DNA from: Candidatus Hinthialibacter antarcticus
GTDB lineage: Bacteria > Hinthialibacterota > Hinthialibacteria > Hinthialibacterales > Hinthialibacteraceae
DNA: 64,000 nucleotides
Assembly: GCA_030765645.1 (NCBI GenBank)
Contig: JAVCCE010000019.1
Coordinates: forward strand, 1-64,000
Direction of reading: 5' to 3'
In this document: positions 28,050 through 36,262 of the stretch, in pieces
Numbering within the stretch: the first letter of the stretch is position 1
Layout of the letters: the number at the start of each line of letters is the position of its first letter
Program-made: the position numbers and the translations under genes
Notes under the pieces: generated by a model
Told to the model about the DNA's origin: nothing
Databases searched by the model: none
Seen by the model: the letters and a program-made list of their open reading frames with translations, nothing else

Positions 28050-29036
28050 TCACCCCAGCAACCATTTCCGGTGGTAACAAAAATAGTCTTTCTCTTCCGC
28101 CCCAAAAAGGCCTTTAAATTGCCCAACGCCTGATTGTCCGGCGCTGCCGCCAAAATTGAAATGCGAAATTTTTCGTTCACACGCGTCTTCTAAAATCGAC
28201 GCCATCAACGCGCGCGGCGCATTCAATTTTGAGTGTTCCCGGTTTGACGCTCCAACAAAATATTGCGCTTCCTGTTTTCCATAGAGCACTAAATCGGCAG
28301 CGATGACTTCGCCGTTATATTCAGCCAGCCAAACCTGAACACGCTCATCAGGATGATGAACTAGCGCGTCAAAAAATTGCGTAGGGACGGTTTCGACGCC
28401 GCTCCAATACTCGTTCTGCGCGACCTGATACAAACGCTGCAAGGCGCGAACCGCGCTTTCATCACTCCCCGCGCGGACCGTAACGCCTTCCTCACGCGCC
28501 CGCCGGATGGTTGACCGGTTGCGCGATTGAAACTTCGACCAGAGCGCATCCACGTTATCAGGAACCGCTAAGATATGCGTCGTTTGTTTGGTATATTTTG
28601 TTACGTCAAATGTAGCGTCGTTATCTGTAGGGTGGGTTCTTAACGCACCGGATACGCCCACATCCAACGGATTGAATCTGCATTCAAAAATCGGCGCACG
28701 AAACGAAAGCAACTTTTTCGCAGCGGCTTCGCGGTGATCGTGAGTGATTGGCGACGCGCTTAGCAAATCGCCGTACACGCCCCACGGCAGCGACTCCAAT
28801 TTATGAAATCCAAAGCGCTTTCGGCTGGAAAACAACGGCAGCACGGCTTCGACGCCATCGCTAAATGTGAACCATGCGGGCTGCATAGTGGATTCAGGCA
28901 ACGAAGCACTCAGAATTTTCGACCAGTGCGGCGTTTGAAAATATGAATAACACGATTTTGCCTTGAGAACCGACTGCCACGCCGAATGGAGGCTCTCACT
29001 GGGGCCGAATTCACATCGATCCACCCGCAGCCTCAT
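28050..29036 (-). CDS. FemAB/GNAT-like acyltransferase (Acetyltransf_6 type)
   Basis: 328 residues. The C-terminal half has the GNAT-like pattern of this family: FQSRNRSTIRRAREEGVTVR, QVWLAEYNGEVIAADLVLY, AQYFVGASNREHSKLNAPRALMASILEDA and HFNFGGSAGQSGVGQFKGLFGAEE. Relatives sit in exopolysaccharide and peptidoglycan clusters and transfer aminoacyl or acetyl groups. The ATG overlaps the stop of the WecG-like gene (ATGA at 29033-29036), so both are co-translated; a role in modifying the same surface polymer is likely. Confidence 0.75.
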   Translation of the reverse strand: MRLRVDRCEFGPSESLHSAWQSVLKAKSCYSYFQTPHWSKILSASLPESTMQPAWFTFSDGVEAVLPLFSSRKRFGFHKLESLPWGVYGDLLSASPITHDHREAAAKKLLSFRAPIFECRFNPLDVGVSGALRTHPTDNDATFDVTKYTKQTTHILAVPDNVDALWSKFQSRNRSTIRRAREEGVTVRAGSDESAVRALQRLYQVAQNEYWSGVETVPTQFFDALVHHPDERVQVWLAEYNGEVIAADLVLYGKQEAQYFVGASNREHSKLNAPRALMASILEDACERKISHFNFGGSAGQSGVGQFKGLFGAEEKDYFCYHRKWLLG

Positions 29037-30682
29037 TCGACTGGCCCTTCTTTGCGTTCAATCATAGCTTCGAGCGAACCGTCGAGCGATACGGTAATCA
29101 CCCGCGCGCCGCCGAGCCGCTTCACTTCTGACGAGACGCCCAACAGTTCATGCAGCGAAGGGATGATGCTCAGTTGGACCCGATGTTGGCGGCAGAGTCG
29201 GACAACTTCGGCGAGTTCGAGCAGCGGTAAATCCTGGTCGGCGACCAACACCTCATCAATTTTTCGCGCAGGCAGCAAGCGCTTCAAATCGCTAACGCGC
29301 CCCAACGTCGGCACAGGCCCGGCTTCATCCATTTCGACCGTTTCATTCACGACGAACCCTAGCGGGCGGTTGCCCCACTCCGGGCGTTGCAGCATGTCCT
29401 TCGCGAGTTGTTGCGCGAAAGGGGTGCGCCCCACGATCAGGATACGGTCCAGGCTCAGGCCGCGGCAATGCAGCCCATGTTCTAACCAACGAAACCCAAA
29501 CCGCCACAGCGCCAGCGACGCGAAATTGAACGCGCCGAAAAATGCAAAGGTCGCGCGTGAATACCCCAAAAATCCATACTCGCTATAGATTTCGCGGTAG
29601 ATGTCTTTAAACACGAACTGTACGCCAATGAGCAGAAACACGTTCAACATTGCGGCTTTTGCGGTTTGCAACGCCACATCGCGCGGCTCCATATATTTGT
29701 CGCGGGCGTAGAGACGACACAACGCAGGCCCGGCGATTCCAATCAGGGCGACGAAGGCAAGCAGATCGCTATAGGCCGGCATCTGCAACAGCGCCGCGTT
29801 GGGAAACGGATCAGTATCGCTGAAGAAGCCGCTGCGAAAATACGCCCAGTAGGAAAGCACAAACGAACACGCAGCGAGCAAAGCATCCACAACGCCTAAC
29901 AGCATAGGACGCACCCATTGGGTGATGCGCTTCTGGATGCGATAGGTTAACAGATCAAAATACAACAAGCAGAACGACGGCGCGTTGCGTAAGATGCGCT
30001 TCCAGATTTCGCCGGGGCGCTGTCCGAAGCGGTACACGCTTTCGAGGCCGAGTTTTTGCAGCCATTGTGGAGCGCGCTTTTCGCGGCCAATGATAAAATT
30101 AAACGCACCGCCGATGCCAATCATCACTGGAGCGCCAAGTTCGTCCTTAAATTTTGTGATCCATTTCTCTTGTTTGGGGCAGCCCAACGCAACAAATAAA
30201 ACTGAAGGCTTCGCGGCTTTTACAACGTCAATGGTCTTACGTAATTCTTCGGGGTCCTCTTCAAAACCAAATGGGGGGAAATAGGTCCCGGCGATTTTTA
30301 AACCATCAATTTCATTCGACAGTTTTTGCGCAACTGCTTCGGCCACGCCTTCTTCGCCGCCTAACAAAAACACCGAACCGCCTTCTTCGACCGCCAAACG
30401 GCATAAGTCAGGAACCAGATCGACTCCGGTGATACGCTCTTTGAGCGGAGCGCGCATCCATCGCGAGGCAAACACCACCGGCATTCCGTCGGGCACAACC
30501 AGGTCGGCGTTACGCACCACCTCGCGAAATTCTGCATCGCGGCGGGTGAGAATAATCTGTTCAACGGCGGGAGTCACGATCTGGTGAGGCGCGCCCGAAC
30601 GCAGCATTTCACGGACGCGCTCCAGCGCCTCCGCCTTGCTGCAATTGTCGATCTCAACTCCGAGAATTTCTACACGTTCCAT
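29033..30682 (-). CDS. WecG/TagA/CpsF glycosyltransferase fused to a membrane and Rossmann module
   Basis: 549 residues in two parts. Residues 1-240 are a complete GT26 WecG/TagA/CpsF domain (VTPAVEQIILTRRD, VVPDGMPVVFASRW, ERITGVDLVPDL, LFVALGCPKQEKWI, GIGGAFNFIIGREKRAPQWLQKLGLESVYR), which adds a sugar to a lipid-linked acceptor. Residues about 255-395 hold about four membrane helices, and about 410-530 a CoA_binding_3-type Rossmann fold (RILIVGRTPFAQQLAKDML). This second part equals the N-terminal half of polyprenyl-phosphate sugar phosphotransferases (WbaP type), but their catalytic C-terminal domain is absent. The fusion could tether the enzyme to its lipid substrate. Confidence 0.82.
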   Translation of the reverse strand: MERVEILGVEIDNCSKAEALERVREMLRSGAPHQIVTPAVEQIILTRRDAEFREVVRNADLVVPDGMPVVFASRWMRAPLKERITGVDLVPDLCRLAVEEGGSVFLLGGEEGVAEAVAQKLSNEIDGLKIAGTYFPPFGFEEDPEELRKTIDVVKAAKPSVLFVALGCPKQEKWITKFKDELGAPVMIGIGGAFNFIIGREKRAPQWLQKLGLESVYRFGQRPGEIWKRILRNAPSFCLLYFDLLTYRIQKRITQWVRPMLLGVVDALLAACSFVLSYWAYFRSGFFSDTDPFPNAALLQMPAYSDLLAFVALIGIAGPALCRLYARDKYMEPRDVALQTAKAAMLNVFLLIGVQFVFKDIYREIYSEYGFLGYSRATFAFFGAFNFASLALWRFGFRWLEHGLHCRGLSLDRILIVGRTPFAQQLAKDMLQRPEWGNRPLGFVVNETVEMDEAGPVPTLGRVSDLKRLLPARKIDEVLVADQDLPLLELAEVVRLCRQHRVQLSIIPSLHELLGVSSEVKRLGGARVITVSLDGSLEAMIERKEGPVE

Positions 30683-30808
30683 AACAGCCCCATTCTAAAG
30701 GCGCTTCAGGCAAGTACAAAGGAAGGGAATCACTCTAACGTCGTTTAAAGAAATTGGCGGGCGGCAAAAACGGCTTCCGATGAATTCAGAACCCATCCTA
30801 CGGCGCTA

Positions 30809-31552
30809 TTAATCAATATTCACATACGTAATTGGATTTTGAGAATGATTAGAGAAATATTTTGAAACAGATTTGTATTGGTATTTATTTCGGATTTTCT
30901 TTGGCGCAATATTGCCAATAAACTCGTATCTTTCATCGTACAGTTCCCAAGGTTTGCCTTCATCTCTACATGAAAAAAATGTCCCACCAGGATGCCAAGA
31001 ATGAATTGCATATACTTCACGGACAATTCCATGATATACAGCAAGGGCATACTTTGCTTTTTCTCGGCGTTCACCAACAACCCAATACTGCCGCGTTGCG
31101 TCATAGAGTTCGTTATGCGGCATGCCATGATAAAACATTTGGTTAATTCGAATGAGGATTACAGGATCATCAATTACAACATCCTCTTGCAGATATTTTG
31201 CGTTTAACAATTCGGCGCTAATGCGTCCATGAGTTATGCTTTTGTGTCCTCTAACTTGATTTGTAAGATTAACTGGCTCGAGTAAATCAATTATCGCTGC
31301 CTCAATCCTTAACGCTGTTTCTTCATCATCAAACCCATGGACTAGAATCTCTATTTCAGGCTCAGCATTACGATTTCTTATTTCTTCGATATATTGCGCT
31401 TTCTCTGATTCCTTTTTGTCTTCAAGATGAGAAAAAGCACGATTCCCTTTTCCTTTTCCTACATAAAAAATTTCTTTTGTATCAGGATTAATGTAAAGAT
31501 AAACATAGTATTTCATCTGCTCAATCGCTTCAGGAGAGAATTTTTTAAGCAT
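30809..31552 (-). CDS. GIY-YIG nuclease-domain protein (LEM-3-like)
   Basis: 247 residues. The N-terminus YYVYLYINPDTKEIFYVGKGKGNRAFSH is a GIY-YIG-type fold of the LEM-3-like subgroup (Y-x-Y ... Y-V-G-K-G ... R ... H); IEAAIIDLL supplies the conserved Glu. The C-terminal 140 residues are not recognised and include tryptophan- and tyrosine-rich segments (YWVVGERREKAKYALAVYHG). AAGGATG precedes the ATG. The gene is much richer in A+T than its neighbours and is flanked by intergenic repeats, which suggests acquisition. It may act in DNA processing or defence; no partner gene is adjacent. Confidence 0.7.
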   Translation of the reverse strand: MLKKFSPEAIEQMKYYVYLYINPDTKEIFYVGKGKGNRAFSHLEDKKESEKAQYIEEIRNRNAEPEIEILVHGFDDEETALRIEAAIIDLLEPVNLTNQVRGHKSITHGRISAELLNAKYLQEDVVIDDPVILIRINQMFYHGMPHNELYDATRQYWVVGERREKAKYALAVYHGIVREVYAIHSWHPGGTFFSCRDEGKPWELYDERYEFIGNIAPKKIRNKYQYKSVSKYFSNHSQNPITYVNID

Positions 31553-31740
31553 AATGAATCATCCTTTTGAATCACTTATGATACGCACAAATATTTAACT
31601 AATTCATCATATCACATAAGAGTGGATCGAGGCGGCAAGCCCGCACCGAAGCGAAGAGAGTTGCGCCCCAGCCCGGGTTTATAACACGCCGCTTAGATGC
31701 AAGACGCTTCGGCGATAAACTATCCGGCGAGGTGAATGTA

Positions 31741-32865
31741 ATGAAAATCGAGCGCATTCAGGCGTTTCCTGTACGTTATCCAACCCGTGGACGATTCAAA
31801 TTTTTTGAAAGCCCCGACGGCAAACCGCTGGGCCGTCCAGCGGTGTTAGTTAAGATCACCGCTGATGACGGAACCGTCGGCTGGGGCGAGAGTGTGCCCG
31901 TGCAAGCCTGGAGCGACGAAACCCTCGAAGGCGCAACCTTTGCCATCCGCAATTACCTCGCGCCGGTTCTCATCGGGCTGGACGCCTTCGACCTCAACGG
32001 CATCCATCTGATTATGAACAAAGCGCTGGCGCCGGGCTTCACCACGGGAGCGCCAATCACAAAATCCGGCGTTGATATGGCGCTGCACGACCTCATCTGC
32101 AAATCAAAAGGCCTTTCGCTCGCTCAATATTGGGGACGCGCCAGCGGCGGAACGATGACTCTCAGTTGGACATTGAACCCTGTCTCATTAGACGATCTCG
32201 ACGCATTAATCGACGAAGGTTGGAACCTCGGCTATCGCAACTTCAACGTCAAAGTCGCGCCAGACCCCGCGTACGATCTCGAACTCTGCCGCCGCGTGAA
32301 AAAACGCGTGCCCGACGGTTTCTTATGGGCGGACGCCAACGGCGGTTACGAACTCGCGACGGCGCTGCGCATCGCCCCTAAATTAGCGGACATCGGCGTG
32401 GACGTGCTCGAACAACCGTTGCGCCCCAACCAAATCGCTGGATATCAACGCATGCGGCGCCAAAGCGCGTTGCCGATTATTTTAGATGAAGGCGTCATCG
32501 CGCCGCGCGACCTGATCGAATGGATCCGGCTCGATCTGCTCGACGGCGTCGCCATGAAACCCGCCCGCTGCGGCGGACTGCGCTCCGCCCGCCGCCAGGT
32601 CGAGATTCTCGAAGACGCCGGGCTGCTATTTTTAGGCAGCGGCCTGACCGATCCTGACGTGTCGCTCTCTGCGACGCTGGCGTTATACGCTGCCTTTGGA
32701 CTGCGTTTTCCTGCGGCATTAAACGGCCCGCAATTTTTAGCGCATAGCGTTCTCAAAACGCCGCTCATTCAAACTGACGGCGCCATGCCCGTCCCTGCCG
32801 GACCAGGACTCGGCGTCGATGTAGACGAAACAAAAATTACTGAAATTATTTCGGAGCCTCGCTAA
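31741..32865 (+). CDS. Mandelate racemase/muconate lactonizing enzyme family protein
   Basis: 374 residues of the enolase superfamily. Residues of the metal site are seen: Asp198 (WADANGGY), Glu224 (VLEQPL) and Asp249-Glu250 (IILDEGV). Candidate base residues are Lys171 (FNVKVA; the first Lys of the usual K-x-K is Asn) and Lys273 (AMKPARCGG). The pattern fits the muconate-lactonizing/dipeptide-epimerase side of the family, but the substrate is open. The ATG at 31741 is preceded by GAGGTG; an in-frame GTG three codons earlier is less likely. Confidence 0.85.
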   Translation: MKIERIQAFPVRYPTRGRFKFFESPDGKPLGRPAVLVKITADDGTVGWGESVPVQAWSDETLEGATFAIRNYLAPVLIGLDAFDLNGIHLIMNKALAPGFTTGAPITKSGVDMALHDLICKSKGLSLAQYWGRASGGTMTLSWTLNPVSLDDLDALIDEGWNLGYRNFNVKVAPDPAYDLELCRRVKKRVPDGFLWADANGGYELATALRIAPKLADIGVDVLEQPLRPNQIAGYQRMRRQSALPIILDEGVIAPRDLIEWIRLDLLDGVAMKPARCGGLRSARRQVEILEDAGLLFLGSGLTDPDVSLSATLALYAAFGLRFPAALNGPQFLAHSVLKTPLIQTDGAMPVPAGPGLGVDVDETKITEIISEPR

Positions 32866-32912
32866 TCTTTTTTATAGTGACTTTTAGAAATAGGTTCACA
32901 TTTAACTTTCCC

Positions 32913-32931
32913 CCTGCCTGCGGCAGGCAGG
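32913..32931. repeat. Short perfect hairpin CCTGCCTG-CGG-CAGGCAGG
   Basis: Eight-pair palindrome between the enolase-superfamily gene and the Trm11-like gene. No T tract follows, so it is better seen as a small palindromic repeat. Confidence 0.45.
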
Positions 32932-32971
32932 CTGCGGGCGCGCTAAACGCACAGAATTCGAGAACCACTCT

Positions 32972-34225
32972 ATGCCGAATTATCTGATTCAACTTGGACG
33001 CAACACCGACCTTTCCGCCGCCGAAATCACGGCGGTCAACCTGCGTATGGGGTCGCCCCTGCGCATTCAAGAACGCCGGGGCGAAGCGGTGTTCGCCGAA
33101 GCCGAAGGTGATGGCGTCGTGCGTACATTGTGCGAGCAATTGGGCGGTTCGATCCGTTTTGCCGAATGCCTCTCTCACTTGGCTAACGACGCGCTCACGC
33201 CCGATACCATCGCCGCCGAATTAATTCAGACTCCGTTATTTCAGTCGGATGAACCGTTGGAAAAAGTGGTGTTGGGATTTTCCCTGATTGGCGACGCATC
33301 GCATTGGGGCGGCAAACGTAAGGTATATGGACTGCTGCATGACGCGGCGGGCGCATTAAAACGTATTCTCGGCGAGCGCGACGTTTCCTCGCGATTCGTC
33401 TTGCCTGATCCGCAAGGCGATAACCTGACTTTGTCAGGCGCACAGGTCGACCGCAACCATTTATTCAAACGCGGCGGCGAGTGGTTTTTTCACGCCGACC
33501 CCGAACGCGGCGTGACCATTGCGCAAACCAAGTGGCTGCAAGATTACGAAGCGTTTTCCAACCGCGACTATGGCCGACCGCAACGCGACGCCAAATCGGG
33601 CATGTTGCCGCCCAAACTGGCGCGTATGATGCTCAATCTGGCGCGTACACCCGAAACAGAGATGGTGCTTGACCCGTTCTGCGGTTCCGGCGGCGTTCTC
33701 ATGGAAGCCGCGCTGATGGGGCTTCATTCGATCGGCGTTGATAAAAGCCCGAAGGCGATTAAAGACGCTTCCATCAACGGCGTGTGGCTGCAAACCCGCT
33801 TTGGCCTGGGCGAGCCGCCCCACGTCATCGAAGGCGACGCACACAAATTGCGCGAACTGTTTGAGCCTCTCTTTTTCGACGCCTGCGTCAGCGAGCCTGA
33901 CCTCGGCCCGCCCCTACGAAAACCTCTCGCAGAAGATAAATTCGGCGAAGTGATCGCCCAACTCAGCGGATTTTACACCCGCGCACTGGCTGAAATCCGC
34001 ACCGTCGTACGCCCCGGCGCGCGGGTGGTGTTTATTCTGCCGCGCTTCGCCGTACAGGGGCGCAAAGAGCATATCAAAATCAACATGCTGGGCGATATTC
34101 GCCTGATGGGCTACACCATTCTTGATCCCGGCAACGGCTTTCAACCCGCGACGGGCCGCGCCACACTGCTTTATGCGCGCCCGAACCAATTCGTCCAACG
34201 CGAAATCTTCGTCTTGCAAGCCTGA
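32972..34225 (+). CDS. Trm11-like RNA methyltransferase (UPF0020 type)
   Basis: 417 residues. The N-terminal part (1-170) resembles the THUMP-bearing region of Trm11/TrmG10 proteins (LIQLGRNTDLSAAEI). The C-terminal SAM domain has MVLDPFCGSGGVLMEAALMG (motif I) and SIGVDKSPKAI. Motif IV reads SEPDLGPPL where the archaeal tRNA m2G10 enzymes have DPPYG; a Pro-Pro core is kept but the leading residues differ, as I recall for an uncharacterised bacterial branch. It probably methylates the base of a structured RNA, perhaps tRNA. The UDG gene follows 22 bases later. Confidence 0.72.
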   Translation: MPNYLIQLGRNTDLSAAEITAVNLRMGSPLRIQERRGEAVFAEAEGDGVVRTLCEQLGGSIRFAECLSHLANDALTPDTIAAELIQTPLFQSDEPLEKVVLGFSLIGDASHWGGKRKVYGLLHDAAGALKRILGERDVSSRFVLPDPQGDNLTLSGAQVDRNHLFKRGGEWFFHADPERGVTIAQTKWLQDYEAFSNRDYGRPQRDAKSGMLPPKLARMMLNLARTPETEMVLDPFCGSGGVLMEAALMGLHSIGVDKSPKAIKDASINGVWLQTRFGLGEPPHVIEGDAHKLRELFEPLFFDACVSEPDLGPPLRKPLAEDKFGEVIAQLSGFYTRALAEIRTVVRPGARVVFILPRFAVQGRKEHIKINMLGDIRLMGYTILDPGNGFQPATGRATLLYARPNQFVQREIFVLQA

Positions 34226-34247
34226 GGCGTTTCTTCATAATAGAACC

Positions 34248-34922
34248 ATGAGCGAACCAACACTTTCATACCCAGACGGCCTGCGTCTCTTTCTCGAACA
34301 ACTCAAAGCGCTGGGTTTGGACTCCGTCTACGCAGATGCCAGCGTTCTGAGTTCGATGCAGGGCAAGGCCGACATGCTCAATCAGATGGACGAGGCTTTG
34401 CGCGGCTGCACCCGCTGCAAGTTGTGCGAACAGGGCCGTACGCAGGTGGTATTCGGCGCGGGCAGCGCCGAGGCGCAACTGGTGTTCGTTGGCGAGGGGC
34501 CGGGCTTTGAAGAAGATAAACAGGGCGTCCCATTCATCGGCAAGGCGGGGCAGCTGTTGACCAAGATGATCAGCGCGATGGGGCTGTCACGCGACGACGT
34601 CTATATCTGCAACGTGATCAAATGCCGCCCGCCCAATAACCGCAACCCGGAGCCGGATGAAATCGCGACTTGCGAGCCGTTCATGGTCAAGCAGTTGCAG
34701 ATCATTCAGCCAAAGGTGATCGTTGCGCTCGGCAAGTTCGCCGCACAGACGCTGCTGCGCGTCCAAACGCCCATCTCGCGTATGCGAGGTCAGTGGCATG
34801 AATACAACGGCGTCAAACTGATGCCGACCTTCCACCCCGCCTATCTCTTACGCAGCGAAGCCGACAAACACAAAGCCTGGTCTGACCTGCAACTGGTGAT
34901 GAAAGAACTCGGGCTGAAGTAG
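34248..34922 (+). CDS. Uracil-DNA glycosylase, family 4 (iron-sulfur type)
   Basis: 224 residues. It removes uracil arising from cytosine deamination. Motif A is VGEGPGFEEDKQGVPFIGKAG, motif B MPTFHPAYLLR. Four cysteines at about 54, 57 (CTRC), 126 (NVIKCRPP) and 142 (IATCEPF) are the 4Fe-4S ligands of type-4 UDGs. A roughly 50-residue N-terminal extension precedes the core. The ATG at 34248 is chosen because the frame upstream overlaps the preceding gene. Two genes further on lies vsr, which repairs the T:G product of methylcytosine deamination. Confidence 0.9.
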   Translation: MSEPTLSYPDGLRLFLEQLKALGLDSVYADASVLSSMQGKADMLNQMDEALRGCTRCKLCEQGRTQVVFGAGSAEAQLVFVGEGPGFEEDKQGVPFIGKAGQLLTKMISAMGLSRDDVYICNVIKCRPPNNRNPEPDEIATCEPFMVKQLQIIQPKVIVALGKFAAQTLLRVQTPISRMRGQWHEYNGVKLMPTFHPAYLLRSEADKHKAWSDLQLVMKELGLK

Positions 34923-34976
34923 CAGTTATACAAAACACCCAGTTGCCCCGTTCCGCATTACGGAATATAATAAATC

Positions 34977-35258
34977 ATGATTTTAAGTTTCTCTTGCAAA
35001 GACACAGAACGCTTATTTCATAATGAGAGCGTATATAAATGGCGGGCATTTGAATCAACTGCAAGACGTAAATTGAAAATGTTAAATGCGGCGCACGACA
35101 TTATCGACCTTAAAATCCCACCAGGAAACCGTTTAGAAAAACTCCATTTAAAAAAACAAGAATGGTGGTCGATTCGAATTAATGCTCAAATGCGCATTTG
35201 TTTTCGGTGGAAAAATGATGCAGCACAAGACGTTCACATAACGGACTATCATTCTTAA
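34977..35258 (+). CDS. higB: HigB-type toxin (RelE superfamily)
   Basis: 93 residues. The N-terminal MILSFSCKDTERLFHNE and the later DLKIPPGNRLEKLHLKKQEWWSIRINAQMRICFRW are the HigB signature; the C-terminal residues end ITDYHS. HigB cuts mRNA on the ribosome. The antitoxin gene follows 13 bases later in the usual toxin-first order. Base composition is richer in A+T than the surrounding genes, as expected of a mobile toxin-antitoxin pair. Confidence 0.9.
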   Translation: MILSFSCKDTERLFHNESVYKWRAFESTARRKLKMLNAAHDIIDLKIPPGNRLEKLHLKKQEWWSIRINAQMRICFRWKNDAAQDVHITDYHS

Positions 35259-35271
35259 AGGAGTATCCACA

Positions 35272-35592
35272 ATGGCGAAAAAACTGGAACCAATCACACC
35301 CGGTCAAATTCTTAAAGAAGAATTTCTCAAGCCGTTAGATATTTCACAAAGGCAATTCGCCGTAAGCATTGGCGTTAGTCCAGGCCGTATTAGCGAGATT
35401 ATCTCAGGCAAACAAGGCATTACGGCGCCTATGGCGCTGCGTCTTCACAAATTCTTTGGAACCACCCCGGAATTCTGGTTGAATTTGCAACAACATTATG
35501 ATCTTGAAATCGCAAGGGCGAAAAAAGGAAAAGAAATTGAAAAACGAGTAATCCCGTTTCGATATGAAGAACCGATGGCGACGACGCCGTAA
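35272..35592 (+). CDS. higA: HigA-type antitoxin (XRE family)
   Basis: 106 residues. The start PITPGQILKEEFLKPLDISQRQFAVSIGVSPGRISEIISGK is the HigA/VapI helix-turn-helix, followed by ITAPMALRLHKFFGTTPEFWLNLQ, the family hallmark. It binds HigB and the operon promoter. AAGGAG precedes the ATG. The vsr gene begins 18 bases after its stop. Confidence 0.93.
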   Translation: MAKKLEPITPGQILKEEFLKPLDISQRQFAVSIGVSPGRISEIISGKQGITAPMALRLHKFFGTTPEFWLNLQQHYDLEIARAKKGKEIEKRVIPFRYEEPMATTP

Positions 35593-35610
35593 AGTATTCT
35601 CTTTTAACTC

Positions 35611-36018
35611 ATGGACAATCTCACTCCAACCCAGCGGCGCAAGACCATGCAGCGGGTGCGCAGCAAAGACACCAAGCCGGAGATGATCGTGCGGCGGCTG
35701 GCGCACTCACTGGGCTTCCGCTTTCGCCTGCATCGCGCCGACCTGCCCGGCAAGCCCGACCTGGCGTTTCCCCGGCTGCGTAAAGTGATCTTCGTCCACG
35801 GCTGCTTCTGGCACAGCCACCGCTGCAAACACGGGCGCCGCCGCCCCCAGTCCAATCAAGAGTACTGGACCGCCAAACTCGACCGCAACAAACAACGCGA
35901 CCAAAAACACCGCCGCGCCCTCAAACGGCTCGGTTGGAGTGTGCTGGTCGTTTGGGAATGTCAGTTAAGCGATTACGATACGCTACAATCGAGAATTAGC
36001 GATTTTTTGGCGGACTGA
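35611..36018 (+). CDS. vsr: Very short patch repair endonuclease
   Basis: 135 residues, the normal Vsr length. It nicks DNA 5' of the T in T:G mismatches that come from 5-methylcytosine deamination. Conserved features are MQRVRSKDTKPEMIVRRLAHSLGFRFRLHR, GKPDLAFPRLRKVIFVHGCFWH (active-site Asp and first His) and the zinc ligands in HSHRCKHG, ending LGWSVLVVWECQL. It lies one repeat away from a C5-cytosine methylase gene, the partner it normally accompanies. Confidence 0.95.
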   Translation: MDNLTPTQRRKTMQRVRSKDTKPEMIVRRLAHSLGFRFRLHRADLPGKPDLAFPRLRKVIFVHGCFWHSHRCKHGRRRPQSNQEYWTAKLDRNKQRDQKHRRALKRLGWSVLVVWECQLSDYDTLQSRISDFLAD

Positions 36019-36068
36019 TTTTACGTTCCCTTAACCGGGCGTCCAACAAAACGGGAGAAGTTTATGTT

Positions 36069-36180
36069 CTCCCCCTGAAGTTCGGGGGGGAGTTAGAGGG
36101 GGGTTGGTTTGGTCAAAATTACTTAACCACACCTATTCATTATCAACCCCCTCCTAACCTCCCCCAATCTTTGGGGGAGG
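36069..36180. repeat. MITE-like imperfect inverted repeat between vsr and the methylase
   Basis: Arms of about 38 bases (36069-36107 and 36144-36180). The first ends GGGGGGTTG and the second begins CAACCCCC; each arm also folds on itself (CCCCCTGAAGTTCGGGGG; CCCCCAATCTTTGGGGG). It separates vsr from the methylase gene and accounts for most of 36019-36262. Confidence 0.7.
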
Positions 36181-36262
36181 AACCCAAAAGCGCTACATCG
36201 TTAGCGATCAGTTCTGTAAAAAAGCAGAATTTTTGGGATTCAAACTAAATATCAAACAAAAA

